A stretch of DNA of 64,000 bases from Symsagittifera roscoffensis. Its lineage: Eukaryota > Xenacoelomorpha > Acoela > Convolutidae. This document shows positions 13,357 through 25,700 of this stretch, piece by piece. Numbering within the stretch: the stretch's first letter is position 1; every line of letters begins with the position of its first letter. The notes beneath the pieces are model-generated. The model saw only the letters and a list, made by a program, of their open reading frames with translations. It searched no databases and was not told the DNA's origin. The position numbers and the translations under genes are program-made. The stretch is taken from the NCBI RefSeq assembly GCF_963678635.1, contig NC_087064.1, positions 9,773,671-9,837,670 on the forward strand, read 5' to 3'.

Positions 13357-14356
13357 AACGAGGTTCGACGAGCGGGCAGACTTGGGAAGTGGACGTCGGC
13401 AAAGAATGGGTCTCAAATGAACACCAGGCCACTGGGAAGCAAGTGACTAGCGATCCTCTTGAGAAGAATAAAACGAGGAACACCTCCCGACCGTGGTGGG
13501 TGGCCCTGGAAACATTGCAGGAATTGGAAGACTGCCTAAAGAAGCTCGACAGTGGAGTGTCACGCAAACGACGCAACTGGGCTACCCAGCAGAAGGCTGA
13601 TATCAACAAATTGGAATTGGGTAGCCAACTGAAGAGAACTTGGCAGAAATTGTTGAGGGATCATTTTGAAGAAGCGATGAGAACATCCTCATTGGCATCG
13701 CCGTTGATGGCGAATCCCTTCATTAGAACCGCAGGCAGCTGATGTTCGCGTGGAGCCTGTTGGGAATAGAGTTAGAGACACTGACTTCGTACGATAAGTT
13801 GAAATTGGGAGGCAAGAATCTAGAGGTGTATCGAGTACTGATGCAACACGTTGCTAGGGATAACTCAGGCTTGAGTCTGGCAAGGAGGAAAGATGCTACC
13901 TGTTTCTTGAGGTGGATAATGTCGATGATGACTGATAGTACCATCCTAGCATGTCACCAGAGAGCAATCTGAAGCAAGACGGTGGAAAGGAGAGTCTCCG
14001 CAGTCATCTTGAACGTGTACCAGAGTACTGGGATAGAAAAAGAGGATGGTTCTAGGCAGTCTCTAGAGAGCCACAGGAAGTTTGTTGAGATACGGAGATT
14101 CTACAACAAGAAGTTGGAGGAGAAACACGACGTACACCGTAACTTGGCTTCGTCAGGAGAGTACTTGAAACCCAACAAAAAGGGAGAGTACCAGTATGTG
14201 TCTGGAGTGATGGGGATGGCGTACAATCCTTTCTGGGACTCGGAAGCAGGAGGCGCCCACAGAAACTACGAGGTGGCGGAGCTGCTGAAGTTCTGGACAG
14301 AGAAGATAGTGGAGATAGACACTGTAGAGAGAGAGATTGACCTAGTCTGGGTTTGA
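13218..14356 (+). pseudogene. ORF2 fragment of copy A, partly absent from copy B
   Basis: Three overlapping frames (13218-13742, 13742-13972, 13982-14356) that read as one decayed stretch; the last two share a frame and are parted by TGA at 13970-13972. Everything after 13517 is deleted from copy B, so intact wording cannot be checked here. Charged and helical; no family recognised. Confidence 0.55.
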
Positions 14357-15960
14357 TTCTCCAGAAGACACCAGAAGTAATAAGTGTTCCGCACTCAAGT
14401 AAAAGAGTCGAACTAAAGATGGGTAACGGGAACGGCATGTTGACCACGAATCTGGGAGTGGTGTGGAAATTGCTGAGGCCCTCCTGGTGTCCACATCCCC
14501 ATGCGAGCCTGATCGAGGAAGTAACGGAGCGAGTGAGACTAGCACCGACAGAGGATGAAGATTTGGCGACATTGAGTATACTGCATAGACTGATCCTGCC
14601 TCAGGTGAAGGAGTCAAGTGAAGTGACGAGTGGAACAGGGTCGGTAAAGAAAATGGAGCCGGGCAGTTGTCTTGATTCGACGTGTGGGAATGGCAAGCAC
14701 ACCTGCGATGGACCATCATGTGTCAGGATACAGTCTTTCCAGAAAGAAGACCTAGTCACCTGGTTTGAAGACATTACCGAAAGGGAGAAGAGTGAGGTAC
14801 AGATAGTGGCTGAGTGTTACGCGAGTACCACGGTGAACCTAGCAACAGCTCTGGGATTCTTCTCAAGAATGTGCAGTCTCCAGTCACTGGAGAGGCTAGA
14901 GTCAGAACACCACTTGTTGACCGCGTTGAACGTGGAGTCATGGCCCGGGGTGTTGCAAGTGACCCAGAACTACACCAAGAGTTGGATGGTTGGACTTGAA
15001 GCGGAGATGGGATTTCCCATGAGCGAAGCCTATGGTCTGCCTCTAAATGCGAAGTCCTTAGTGGGGTCAGTGATGGCCAACCTATGTGGCAGCCACTATC
15101 CATTACACATGGCGATGGTGGAAGTATCCAGCAAAAGGGTATTGATAGACAAAGCCTTCTCAGTGCCCAAAGGCGTAAGACTGGCTGGGATGTCGCATCA
15201 TTCACACAAGCTGTTGAGGAAGATCCGAGGGACAGTGCCGAAAGAACAGAGGGACGACTTGAGTGAAATCTGGGGTGAGGAACTTCTGGGTTTGGAGGGT
15301 GAAAACACAAGTGACCATGAGAGACAAAACGTGATCGGGAAACCCATGGTTGGTGCTCCAAACCTGGAAGTGATCGACGCGATACACGAGAAAATGATGG
15401 AACTTGAGCCTCTCCTAGAAGCCTCCGGAGAACGCAATCTTAGGAGCATCGACCTCACACATGGGGATTGTCCATGCCACTGTCTGGCGCAATTAGTGTG
15501 GTACCCAGACCACGCCAATCTCTGCCTGATCTGGGATGTGGAGGAAATCAGGTCGTTGGGACTGCCCGATCATCAGCAAAAGGTGACCATCTTGGTGGTG
15601 AGCACGATGCTGGCCCTACGATGGATTGAAAAAAATATGGCGAAGTATCGGGAATCGAAGACGCCAACGGCAGAGTCGATTCACGCGATAGATTACAGCA
15701 GGAGACTTGAGTTGTTCGAGACCGCATGCAAGGTGTTCGCCATACCAATGGAAGTCAGACACTTGTGGAGCCGCTTAAGGTTCTTTCCTTGGTTTTGCGT
15801 GACGTTAACGTCCTGGTTATACATGGTAACAAAGGATCATATGAGGAAACATCAAAAGGAATATCGACAGTTCCAGGCTGAGATAGGACCAGAGGCCTTC
15901 AAGAGACCTCTGTTGACCCATCGGAATGCGATCACGACGGGGTGGAAAAGAGTGGGTTGA
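14353..15960 (+). pseudogene. ORF2 fragment of copy A, C-terminal region
   Basis: 535-codon open piece, the longest continuous part of the C-terminal ORF2. Its last 230 codons match B 34993-35680, including a Cys/His-rich spot (HGDCPCHCLAQ) and a helical region with aromatic residues (WSRLRFFPWFCVTLTSWLYM). The first 300 codons fall in the 1,748-bp segment that B lacks. No known domain recognised. It ends at TGA 15958-15960, where B reads KRVGKMSRDN without a stop; the frame then continues to 16215. Confidence 0.65.
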
Positions 15961-16215
15961 GTATCCAGAAACAACACCAGAGCGAGGGAGTCGATACTAG
16001 AGGAGGACTTGGCGAAGAATGTAAGCATGAGTCTTCACAATTCCTTCTGTTTGAACCGAGAGTCGAAGGGGAAGAGCTTACCGAATCAAGCGAAGAGATT
16101 GCAGGAGCAAAGGGAGTGGATGCGATCCTATGAACAGCTGAAGGCTTGGGAGGAGATTGTGATCAGCTCCGATGATGAAGAGGCACTATTGAAGCAGATC
16201 ACGGTGCCAAATGTA

Positions 16216-17120
16216 TGTGCCAGTCGGTCATATTTGGAAGTTTGACCTTGAGAGAAACAAAAAAACACTTGATTTAGGAGAGAAATTTAATTTTTCAAAA
16301 TTTCCAATGGAGCATGTCATGCACGATTTTCTCGCGATAACTGAAAATCAGAAAAGAGAAGTCAGAACAATCGAGTAACAATCGCGGGAAAGTTGCTAAA
16401 TAAAACGGTGGGAAATTGCTATTCGCAATTTCTGTCATAATAGAACAAGAGTAGAGCTGTCCCATCTAAAACAGAGACGAGAGCATTCCCACGAACTGGA
16501 TTGTTGTGATTGGAGTACTATTATTAACTGGACCAGAGTGAACCTTCGGTGGAAAGGTGGACAGCTAGAGTGTCCCAATGGTTCACGAGAACTTACAGTC
16601 TAGAGAAAAAACTTGTTCTTATTATTAAAACTGACTAACATTAAACTCATTTTAGTTACTTTATTAATTCTTGAGTTGCTTACCGACTTATTTACTTCCT
16701 GGTTCTTGAGCGTGCTACAATGTGAGTACTTAATTTAAATTCTTAGAGTGTGTTTTATAATTGTTATGTTGAGGTAAGGCGAGTTTTAGGTTGATCCATC
16801 TGAAATGGATCAAAGTTCCACTGTCTAACAAAAAAGTAACTTAACGGATTGTTCCAACCCGGTTTTTAACGGCGTTCATGTATTTTGGGTATCTAGAGAC
16901 CTAAGTATGGGGACGTTTCTAATTCTAGAGTGGGGGGTATTTTAGTAGTAGCCTTTAAGCTGTAACGGGTCGTAGTCTCATGTCACAAACGAACCGAACT
17001 GGCTCCGACCGTTCTTGAGGTAGAAAAACACAAGAGATGGTGTCCCTGACCCTTGAGCCAGTGGTTATAGGGCCTATTTTTCTTAAACCTCATGTGTGAC
17101 TGCAGTAGACGAATGTTACA
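16216..17120 (+). repeat. 5' LTR of copy B
   Basis: 905 bases, TGT...ACA, repeated at 36391-37297 and, more diverged, at 37776-38672. Two perfect hairpins are kept in all three copies: 16412-16432 (8-bp stem GAAATTGC, 5-base loop) and 16791-16813 (9-bp stem TTGATCCAT, 5-base loop). Candidate splice donors are GAG|GTAAGG at 16774 and AAT|GTGAGT at 16727. AATAAA at 16399-16404 may be a polyadenylation or TATA-type signal. The transcription start cannot be placed from sequence alone. Confidence 0.95.
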
Positions 17121-17131
17121 TAGTGTTTTTA

Positions 17132-17143
17132 TGGCGCTCCTGG
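17132..17143 (+). promoter_or_regulatory. Candidate primer binding site of copy B
   Basis: TGGCGCTCCTGG starts 11 bases after the 5' LTR. A PBS normally begins TGG, complementary to the CCA end of a tRNA. The gap is longer than usual and I cannot name the tRNA, so this is tentative. Confidence 0.4.
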
Positions 17144-17617
17144 GTGTTTACGACATCGAGACTACGGAGTCGAACCCACTTGAGACAGCTTCGGGCTGAA
17201 TGCCCATTCTAGAGTACCGGCGGTACGGTTCGACAGGAACGTGCAAACCTTCCGGTTGTACCGTGATAGCTTTTTAAGAAAACTCGAGAAAATTTCCTGG
17301 TACGCTCTCCGAACGAGGCTTAGCTAACCGAGTAAAGGGGGGCAACTAGGGGGACAAAAACACGAGCAAAAAGACAAAAAGCAAAACAAAAACCAAAAAA
17401 GAATAGAAAAAGGAACAAAAACCATAAAACGAAATAAGACAGTGACTTTGACACCAGATTAGTTGGATCAAACCTTTATATTAATTAAATAGTATACCCA
17501 TACTGCTTTACAAGTTCGATCGTTTCGATCAACCTAGCAATTTAAACCAGTAAACTGAATAAAGTGCCCGAAGTGGGGCGTTGTCAAGGGTTTTCAGATA
17601 GCTTGGAACTTAGCTGG

Positions 17618-17812
17618 ACCAATAGGAGACTTGACTGGAAGAGGTGACCAGCCGAGTGGGAAAGTGGTTCAGGGACACTTGAGCTGAACCAATAGGAGAC
17701 TTGACTGGAAGAGGTGACCAGCCGAGTGGGAAAGTGGTTCAGGGACACTTGAGCTGAACCAATAGGAGACTGGACTGGAACAGGTGACCAGTCGAGTGGG
17801 AAAGCAGCCAAG
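17618..17812 (+). repeat. 70-bp tandem repeat, about 2.8 copies
   Basis: Units start ACCAATAGGAGAC at 17618, 17688 and 17758, a period of 70. The first two units are nearly identical; the third diverges and is incomplete. Each full unit contains GGTGACCAG and CACTTGAGCTGA. Confidence 0.95.
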
Positions 17813-18675
17813 AAGGATTTGGCAATTCTCGAGTTCTCAAATTGGGCAGAACGGGTATCGTTAAAATCCACATTACATTATAGGAGATAAGTGTAAAATA
17901 GGATAGGCGACATCCCCCGGTTTTGAGGAACGTTTTTACTTGAGCAGGCCTGGAGACAGGTCTACGGTTTTCTCTTGAGAGGTTTAGCACCCGGCGCTTA
18001 AGGTAATTTTAGGCTTAAGAAGGGGGGCTAAAAAGGGGGGAGGTTAGAAGGGGGGCTGGTTAAGTTAGAGGTTGGCGGTTGTAAATTGTAAAAAGGGGGA
18101 AATTAGAGTAACTAATTAGTCGACATCGTTGACTTAGTTACATTAGAAATTAACACGCGTTGGTAATATTAGGCGGATATCGAAATTTGAACTTGATTTA
18201 AGGAAGGTACCCTGGTCGGATTGGTAGGGGGGAAGGGACATAGACAGTTTTTGTAATACCCCATAAGATCGCTAGCAGGGGGGAAGGAAACGCGTGGCAA
18301 TTAGGTGCAAGACATTTTTTCGATAGAAGGTAGACATTTGTCACCTTTGAATTTTAGGTGGGCTCATCTTTCTGTTTTTATTACTTTTTCTTGCTTAGAT
18401 TTTTGTTGCATTTTGGTGAGGATTTGTGTTAAAATTTTGTACGAACAGGTGATCACAAGATACCTGCGCACAGGTTTTGGTCTCAAGTTACTTGGAACAT
18501 TGAAATAGAGGTAGCCAAAAAGAGAAATAAGAAAAAGGGGGGTCAGCATTTGGCTTTTAAGAGAGGATTTTGGGAAAATTTTACTAGAGCTTGAGTGGTG
18601 GTACAAGGTACGGCGAATCAAGAAGTCCCCATAACGAAGAGGGAAAAAGTCCCACCACCCAGACACTTGTCAACA

Positions 18676-19380
18676 GTCTTGGGACAGTGCCGAAGAAGTC
18701 TTAGGACAGAGCAGTCTTGGGACAGTACAGTCTTGGGACAGTGGTCTTGGGACAGGGTCTTGGGACAGGGTCTTGGGACAAGGTCTTGGGACAAGGGTCT
18801 TGGGACAGGGTCTTGGGACAGGGTCTTGGGACAAGGTCTTGGGACAGGGTCTTGGGACAAGGTCTTGGGACAGGGTCTTGGGACAGGGTCTTGGGACAAG
18901 GTCTTGGGACAAGGTCTTGGGACAGGGTCTTGGGACAGGGTCTTGGGACAGGGTCTTGGGACAAGGTCTTGGGACAAGGTCTTGGGACAGGGTCTTGGGA
19001 CAAGGTCTTGGGACGGGGTCTTGGGACAAGGTCTTGGGACAAGGTCTTGGGACAGGGTCTTGGGACAAGGTCTTGGGACGGGGTCTTGGGACAAGGTCTT
19101 GGGACAGGGTCTTGGGACAAGGGTCTAGGGACAGGGTCTTGGGACAGTAGTCTTGGGACACTAGTCTTGGGACACTAGTCTTGGGACACTAATCTTGGGA
19201 CAGTAGTCTTGGGACAGTAGTCTTGGTACACTAGCCTTGGGACAGTAGTCTTAGACAAGAGTCTTGGGACACGGCCGGAAAGTACTGGGACGGTACCGAA
19301 CAGTCTTGGGGCAGGAGAAAGAAGCCTGGGACGGTACAAAGAAGAGTAGGGACGGCAATTGGAAGTCTTGGGACAGTGTA
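18676..19380 (+). repeat. 13-bp minisatellite (GTCTTGGGACAGG) in the leader
   Basis: About 30 tightly packed units at 18730-19150, with degenerate units on both sides (ending ACAGTAG, ACACTAG). Main variants are ...ACAGG and ...ACAAG, with occasional 14-base units. The period is not a multiple of three and the unit lacks stops, so it yields open frames of 125-177 codons on both strands. These are artefacts. Confidence 0.97.
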
Positions 19381-19794
19381 AAAAATTGAAGTAAAATTAC
19401 AAGAAGTGTTTTAAGACAGAATTAAGATAGAACAAGACTAATTGGAACCAGGTACGGTTGAGACCACAAATAAGGAAAGTTTCTCGAAAAGTTAATAAAG
19501 AGAACTGAAACAAGGTTTTCACCACGTTGTATATATTTTTTTCTTTTTCTCTTCCTTCCCGAAAGATTTTATTCTTAGAATAGGATTGTGTATATAGTAA
19601 AACTGTAAATAAAAGCAATTGTAAATAGAAATAATGAGGCGGAGCAGGGTACCGGTAGCTGAAAAAAGACCTACCGAAGCAAAGTATAATTCGTCGCTAC
19701 GCAAAACAACATCAATGGGCCCAAAGATAACAAAGAAGAACTTTTCAGTTAACATGGCCAGACAAGGAGTACAGCGGAGAGAGCAAGAGAGGGC

Positions 19795-22700
19795 ATGGAA
19801 GGGGAACGAGTAGAACCCACCATCGAGATTGATCTAGAGACACCTGATCAAAGTGTTGATGAAACAAGGAAAATAGCGACGGAGTCAACTCCAATGCCCA
19901 ATGCAGAAGAACCAAACTCGAAACCCATAGAATTCTCACCAATAGACAACATGGAAGATGCAATAGGCAACACCGAAGAAACGGTGAAAGAAGACTCTCA
20001 AGTAAAAAAGACATCTTTTACAGAAAGGTTGGCGATGATGGTCGGAATAAAAACGAAAGAGAACGTGACTGAAGAACCAAAAGCTGAAAGAGCACGAACA
20101 TTTGGAACAGTAAGCACGAAGACGACAGAAGCCAATCCGAGAGAGGAACAAACTAGAGCAGAAGCGACGGCCGAAGAAAGACCGACGGCTGACCATGAAG
20201 AGGCTACTCTTGAGCTAGGTGACTTGATGGCGAAACTGAATCAGATCGACAAAAAGCTGAAGCACAGCGAAGAGGACAGAGAAGTGATAAGAAAAGAATT
20301 AAGATACAACAAAAACGAGTATCTGGATAGTTATTTTAACCTGGCCAAGGCAACAGAAGAGAGACTCAAGGAAATGTCAGATAATGTAGAAACCACCAAT
20401 GAAGAACGAGATAAGAACATCAAAAAAGATTTGCAACAGTTAAAAAACCGATATGATGATGTCAACAGCCAATTAGGTAGCCTGGAAAAGAGAATGGACA
20501 CAATGAGCAAAAATCAGGCCGAGAGTTCGTGTGCAATACAGGCGAAATTGGATGCAATCTTGAGTAATTCTACCTCACAAGAAAGACCGGCAGCGGATCG
20601 CGCGCAAGGCACCAGAGTTGACTTTGTGGAACCACAAAAGAACAAGCGGCAATCGACACCGTTGCCCTTAACCCGGGATACGGTGAGCATAGCACCAACA
20701 GCTGCTAAAACAATCATGAAGAATGGAATGTCAAGTACAACGACTGGTCCGGGGGACTCAACAGCTAACAGCAACGCAGGTCCGGATGCTATGACATGGG
20801 CAAACACTTGGGAGATGATGAACAGGACTCTAGAGGCCTTCGCCACGAGGAACACTAAATCGAGCGATAGGAGAGATGGGAAATCAAGAAAAACATTCAA
20901 GAAGCCAAAAGAATTCAAAGACGACTCAGATGGATGCATTGACACGTGGGTGGAAGTGATGAGATTACATCTAGAGCAAGACAACTTGAACGATGAAAGA
21001 CAAGCATGCACAGCCATACTCAGCAATTTAGAAGGCACAGCATTAAAATGCGTGGTTGCGAAGAAAGAAGAAGAACGCGATACCGCGGACAAGATCTTCG
21101 AGATATTGCTGAATCGATTCGGGTCAGGCATGAAGGGTCACCAAGCGATGATGCGATTTGAAAAGAGAAGGCAGAGGGACGACGAGTCAATAGATCGGTT
21201 CCTAGATGATCTCGAGAGCTTGAGAAGAAGGAGTGACCCAGAGGAGTCGACAAACAGAAGAAACTTTAGCATTGCCTCGAAGTTCATTGATGGGGTAAAA
21301 AGTGACGACTTAAGGACAATGTTAGCAACATACTACACATTGTCGAAAGACAGCGCACCAACCCCAGAAGAAATGAGACAGAAATCAAGGGAATACATGC
21401 TGATGAAACCCATGAAATACTCGTATTCAGAAAACAGGAACACACAAGGGGGAAGTCAACCGCAGAGGTCGTCATGGTACAAACCTAGAGATGACATGGA
21501 CAAGCGCAGATCATGCGCGAACTGCGGGTCGGCGGATCACCACGTGGCTGACTGCACAACATACAAACAAGGTATGAAGAGTCTAGGATATGCACCAGAT
21601 CAGGAGGACATGAGCCAGATGGAGGAACACGAGTACTATAGTGGCTTAATCATCAAGATAGGCGCAAGATGCTTCTTCTGTAACCAGGAGGGGCACTTCC
21701 GAATGGATTGTCCCTTGTTCTGGGAAGCGGTCAAGGACCAGAGTCACCCTAAACATAAGTTGGCATTAGCGGCGGTGCAGAATCAGCGGAACAGGCAAAA
21801 CGAATTTGAATCGAGGAACTTAGGAGCACCAAGCACGGAATTGCCGACGAAGACAGTGAAAGCTGTATCACATGTTAATGATGCCATAGAATCCGCGGCA
21901 GGGAACTCTCTAGAGATAAATTATGAGAAAGCGGCGACGGAAGCAATTGCCAAAGTGAAACAGGACCTGGCTGCGAAAGAAATAGAGCAACGACTAAAGC
22001 TGGAGATAGAAAGACAGAATTTTAACGAAGCATTAACTGGATCGAACCAAGCACCAGAAGCTGTACCGGGCTCAACAAAGACCGGGAATTGTAACACTGT
22101 AAAAATGATTACGGGAAAGCCATTCGGCATATCGAGAATCGGGGCTAGAATAATGTCGATAATCACAGTGGGCGGCCACGAGGTAACCAGAAACTTGAGC
22201 GAACCGAGTGACCAGACAGTAATGCATATTGATGTGTACGCAGATTACTTGAGTCGTATAAGCCCACAAACGACTTCTAGAGCGCTGAGAGCACTACTCA
22301 CGAGAGGGGGCAGCAAGTCGGTACGTGTTGATAACAGGTATACTGAAGCTTATGGTCCACACGAGGTGATGCTAAATATAGATGGGATTAACATCTACAC
22401 CAAGACGATGATAACATGTGACGAAGACCTAATTGGGCAAATCTACGTAGGTAAAGAAGAGTTGAAAGTGAGATCGATTGGACACTGCGCCATGCTTGAA
22501 GAAGATGCAATGCACATCGGAACAGAGGCAGATGTGACAGGGCACGTGCTAGATATAAGTGGCAAAAAGACTCAGTTGCGTGGGTTGCTTGACACGGGAG
22601 CAGTCTTGAGCGTTATACCAATCGAAACTTGGGAGAAGATGGGCTTTGACAAAGGTGACTTGATAGACTCGAGAATACGGCTGTCAGCTGCAAACAAAGG

Positions 22701-25700
22701 GGCCCTACGGGTGCTGGGCAGGACGCCGATAATAGCCCTCAATTTGGGGGAACGTAACCTGTGGATGAGCTTTATCGTGGTAGAAAACCTAGATGAATCT
22801 GACCAATTCATTTTGGGCAGAGACTTCATCAGGAACTTCGACGTAACGATTGATTTAAATAACGCAATGTTCAGGATACGGAACCCGGATAGGAGGTACG
22901 CAATCAAACCGGTAAATTTAATAATGGTAAATGAAAACAAAGCACCGGTATTCTTGAGTAGGAGGGTGAGGCTAAAAGCTAATGAAGCGGCAATCGTAAG
23001 TTTGAGGATGAAAAATTACAATGAACTAAGTGACAACAAGCAAGTGTGCATAGTTCCGAATCCTAATAGTCAAAGTGCTGCTGTTTTAGGAAGATCATTT
23101 TCGATAACGAAGAGCGGCCTCTGCGTCAGTGTCTTGTTGAATACCCTTGATATACCGATCACGATACAGAGAGGGAGGAAACTGGGATATGCTTTACCGG
23201 TTAAAACTCGATATGAAACAATTGAGAACTCAAAACAAAATGAAGTTGTTGATTGTCCCAATCACAGGGACAAAATTTGTATCTTGAGACGATTGCAGAA
23301 AATAAAAGATTCTTCAGGTCTTATTAAATCACTTAAGTCAGAAACGGATGATGGTCTTTCGAGCTGTTCGAACTTTCCAGAGCGACCCACACTAGATAAA
23401 ATGCAAAATGAAAAACCGGTTCTGCCGGAGATTGAACATTTGAGGGGCAAACTGAAAGATGAACAGCTCGAAGCCATCAAGGACGTACTAGAGCGGAACG
23501 AGGATGTTTTTTCGAGGCATAAGGCGGATATCGGGTGTTGCAATTTCGTTGAGCATGAAATAGAACTTGAGGAAAACGCGGTACCACACAGGGAGGGGGC
23601 GAGGCGCATGACCCCACACAAATCGGACGCGTGTAGAAAAGAGATCGAGACGTTACTAGAGTATGACATGATAGAACCATCCAAGTCACCGTGGGCGTGT
23701 GGAGTAGTGATAGCCAAAAAGAAAGGCGACCAGTTGAGGTTTTGTTGTGACTTTCGATACCTGAACTCCGTCACGGTGAAGGATGCCTATCCCATACCTA
23801 GGATTGATGAGAGCCTCTCGAAGTTAGGTGATGCAAAATTTTTTACTACTCTTGATTTAGGCTCAGCCTTTTGGCAAGTACCACTAAGGAAGCAGGACAG
23901 GGACAAGACAGGGTTTGCCTGCGAGTTGGGTCTGTTTCAATGGAAACGGATGCCGTTTGGACTTTGCAATGCCACAGCCACGTTTCAGTGGTTGATGGCA
24001 CACGCGCTGATAGGCGTAACGAAGAAGTATGGCAACCTGGTAATGTGCTACGTGGATGACGTGGTAATAGCGACGCCAACACTGGAAGACCACATTGAGA
24101 GACTAGACGAAGTGTTTGCATGCATGAAGAGGTCGGGGCTAAAGTGTAAACCATCAAAGTGCGAGATACTCAAGGACTCATTAAAATACTTGGGCAGGAT
24201 GGTAGACAAGCACGGCATCAGACCTGATACGGACGCCGTGGAAGCAGTCCTGACCTGGAAATCACCGAAGACAGAGCACCAGTTGATGAGCTTCCTGGGT
24301 TTCGCTAACTATTATAGAGAGTTCATCAAAGGCTATGCAGACAAGGTATACCCGATGCAACAATTAATGAGACACAAGGGCAAGAAGTTCACGTGGAACA
24401 ACGCAGCAGAAGAGTCATTCCAGAGGATAAAGAAAGAGCTATATGAGGCACCAGTACTGGGTATGCCGACTGAGAAAGGGATGTACGTGCTGGACACGGA
24501 TGCGTCGGTAGTCGCGATTTCTGGGATTCTCCACCAAGAACAAGAATGGAATGGGAAGACAGTCTTGAGACCAATAGCGTACGGGAGCAAAGTCCTGAGT
24601 GACACGGAAATGAAGTACGGAGCACCGAAAGCTGAGATGTTCGCGGTGGTTACCTTTGTCGAGAAATACAGGGCATACTTGGGCAGTGAACCATTCAAGT
24701 TGCGAGTCGACAACAGAGCACTGAGCTGGCTGAAAACGTACTCAATGGACCAAAGTTACATTGGGAGGTGGATAGTTCGCCTGGACGGATACAACATGAT
24801 AATTGACCATAGAACGCGAGATAAACATCAGAATGCCGACAGCTTGAGTAAGAAGACGGAGTTCTATGAGAGACAAGAGCAAAGAGAAGCAGACAGGCCT
24901 GAAATCAAAGATGGCTTCTCATTCATGGACAAGGAAACGTACGACAGTCTTCCACTCACGAGATGGCTGGACAAGTCAGGCAAACCGATAGAAGATCATC
25001 CTGAATTGCCTAAAGAGCCTCCAGAGAAGACCATCTTAAGGAAGAGCAAGAGGATTCCGATTGAGATTATACTCAAGTCGAAGATCGTGAAGGAGACGCT
25101 CAAGGCAAAAGGCTATGATCTTAACCAGGTGGAAGCAGGAACTGCACAGATAGATGATGACTTAATGAGGTTGCTCGAGAAACTATCAGATGATAAGCCC
25201 GTGATCCAGGAGAAGGGTACAGAGAAACCGGAATTCACTATACTTCGGAGAAAAGAGACAGTGAACGATACTGACTCATCAAGAGGAAGCGTCACTGACA
25301 GCAAAGATGTCGTGCGGTCACTAGTTGACAAAATCCCCGAAGACATTCTGGAGCAGACCAGGGTTAGGAAAAAGAAAGTGACGTTCAAGGAAGATACTGA
25401 GCACCTGGGACCAGGTCAAGAGTCCGGGGAGTGTTCCAGGTTCACGGAAGAAGGAACCGGAGAAGGAAAATTGTCCGGGGAGCGTGAAGGATGGGATGAA
25501 GACTCGGATGAGAGCAGCGAAAACCAGGACAGTCTGTGCATGATACTGGCGGAAGAGAAGACAAGGCACCACGACAGGGAGTTACAGACGGATCCATCAT
25601 CAGGAACGTACAATCTGGAGATACAGGAGATACGAGGTGGTGAGGAACTTGAGAGAATTGCGGTTTCAAGGAAGCCATACAGAGAACTATCATGCAACTC

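Larger units (their letters stand above)
1..16215 (+). mobile_element. Giant Ty3/Gypsy-like element, copy A, left part
   Basis: Older copy of a giant LTR retrotransposon family. The window opens inside it, at a point matching about residue 661 of copy B's Gag-Pol, so its 5' LTR, leader and gag start are missing. It holds a broken pol, a noncoding spacer and a broken ORF2. It is cut at 16215 by the 5' LTR of copy B and resumes at 37298, where the ORF2 reading continues in frame to its stop. GTA precedes and follows copy B as a candidate 3-bp target duplication. The copy carries many frameshifts and stops relative to B, so it is older and dead. Its 3' LTR is at 37776-38672. Confidence 0.93.
7389..16215 (+). 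pseudogene. ORF2 of copy A: SGNH hydrolase-containing giant protein, broken
   Basis: Long frame in the env position. Comparison with copy B joins the pieces into one protein of about 2,950 codons, ending with a TGA at 37337-37339 beyond the B insertion. Order: a conserved N-terminus (MADQFWKS...), a charged coiled coil at 7830-8080 (LERDQAK repeats), an SGNH hydrolase at 8576-9130 (GDSL near 8632, GTND near 8779, DGIH near 9069), a second SGNH-like region at 9890-10400, then long unassigned regions. Lesions include a 1-base deletion near 7567, TAG 7982-7984, TGA 8573-8575, a frameshift near 8805, TGA 9104-9106, frameshifts near 10400 and 10790, TAG near 11512, a 1-base deletion near 13216, and TGA 15958-15960. 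Copy A retains 1,748 bp that copy B lacks (13518-15265), so it is the better guide to the full protein. Confidence 0.85.
17121..19794 (+). other. Leader of copy B, noncoding
   Basis: 2.67 kb between the 5' LTR and the Gag start, with many short upstream ATGs, a 70-bp tandem repeat and a 13-bp minisatellite. CTTTTCAG ends at 19748, a plausible splice acceptor just before an ATG at 19754 that opens a 19-codon frame overlapping the Gag start at 19795 in another frame. If an LTR donor (16774 or 16727) is joined to 19748, nearly the whole leader would be removed as an intron (inference). I see no long gene in it. Confidence 0.7.

Noticed and set aside
16216-16216. A standard 5-bp target duplication for copy B
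   Set aside because: ATGTA precedes and GTATC follows; only GTA is shared in register, so I claim no more than 3 bp.
18595-19178. Open frames of 125-177 codons on both strands
   Set aside because: They are translations of a 13-bp minisatellite whose unit has no stop; only a repeated LGQGLGTRSWD-type string results.
18676-19380. CRISPR array
   Set aside because: Units are 13 bp and contiguous, with no spacers; the DNA is eukaryotic.
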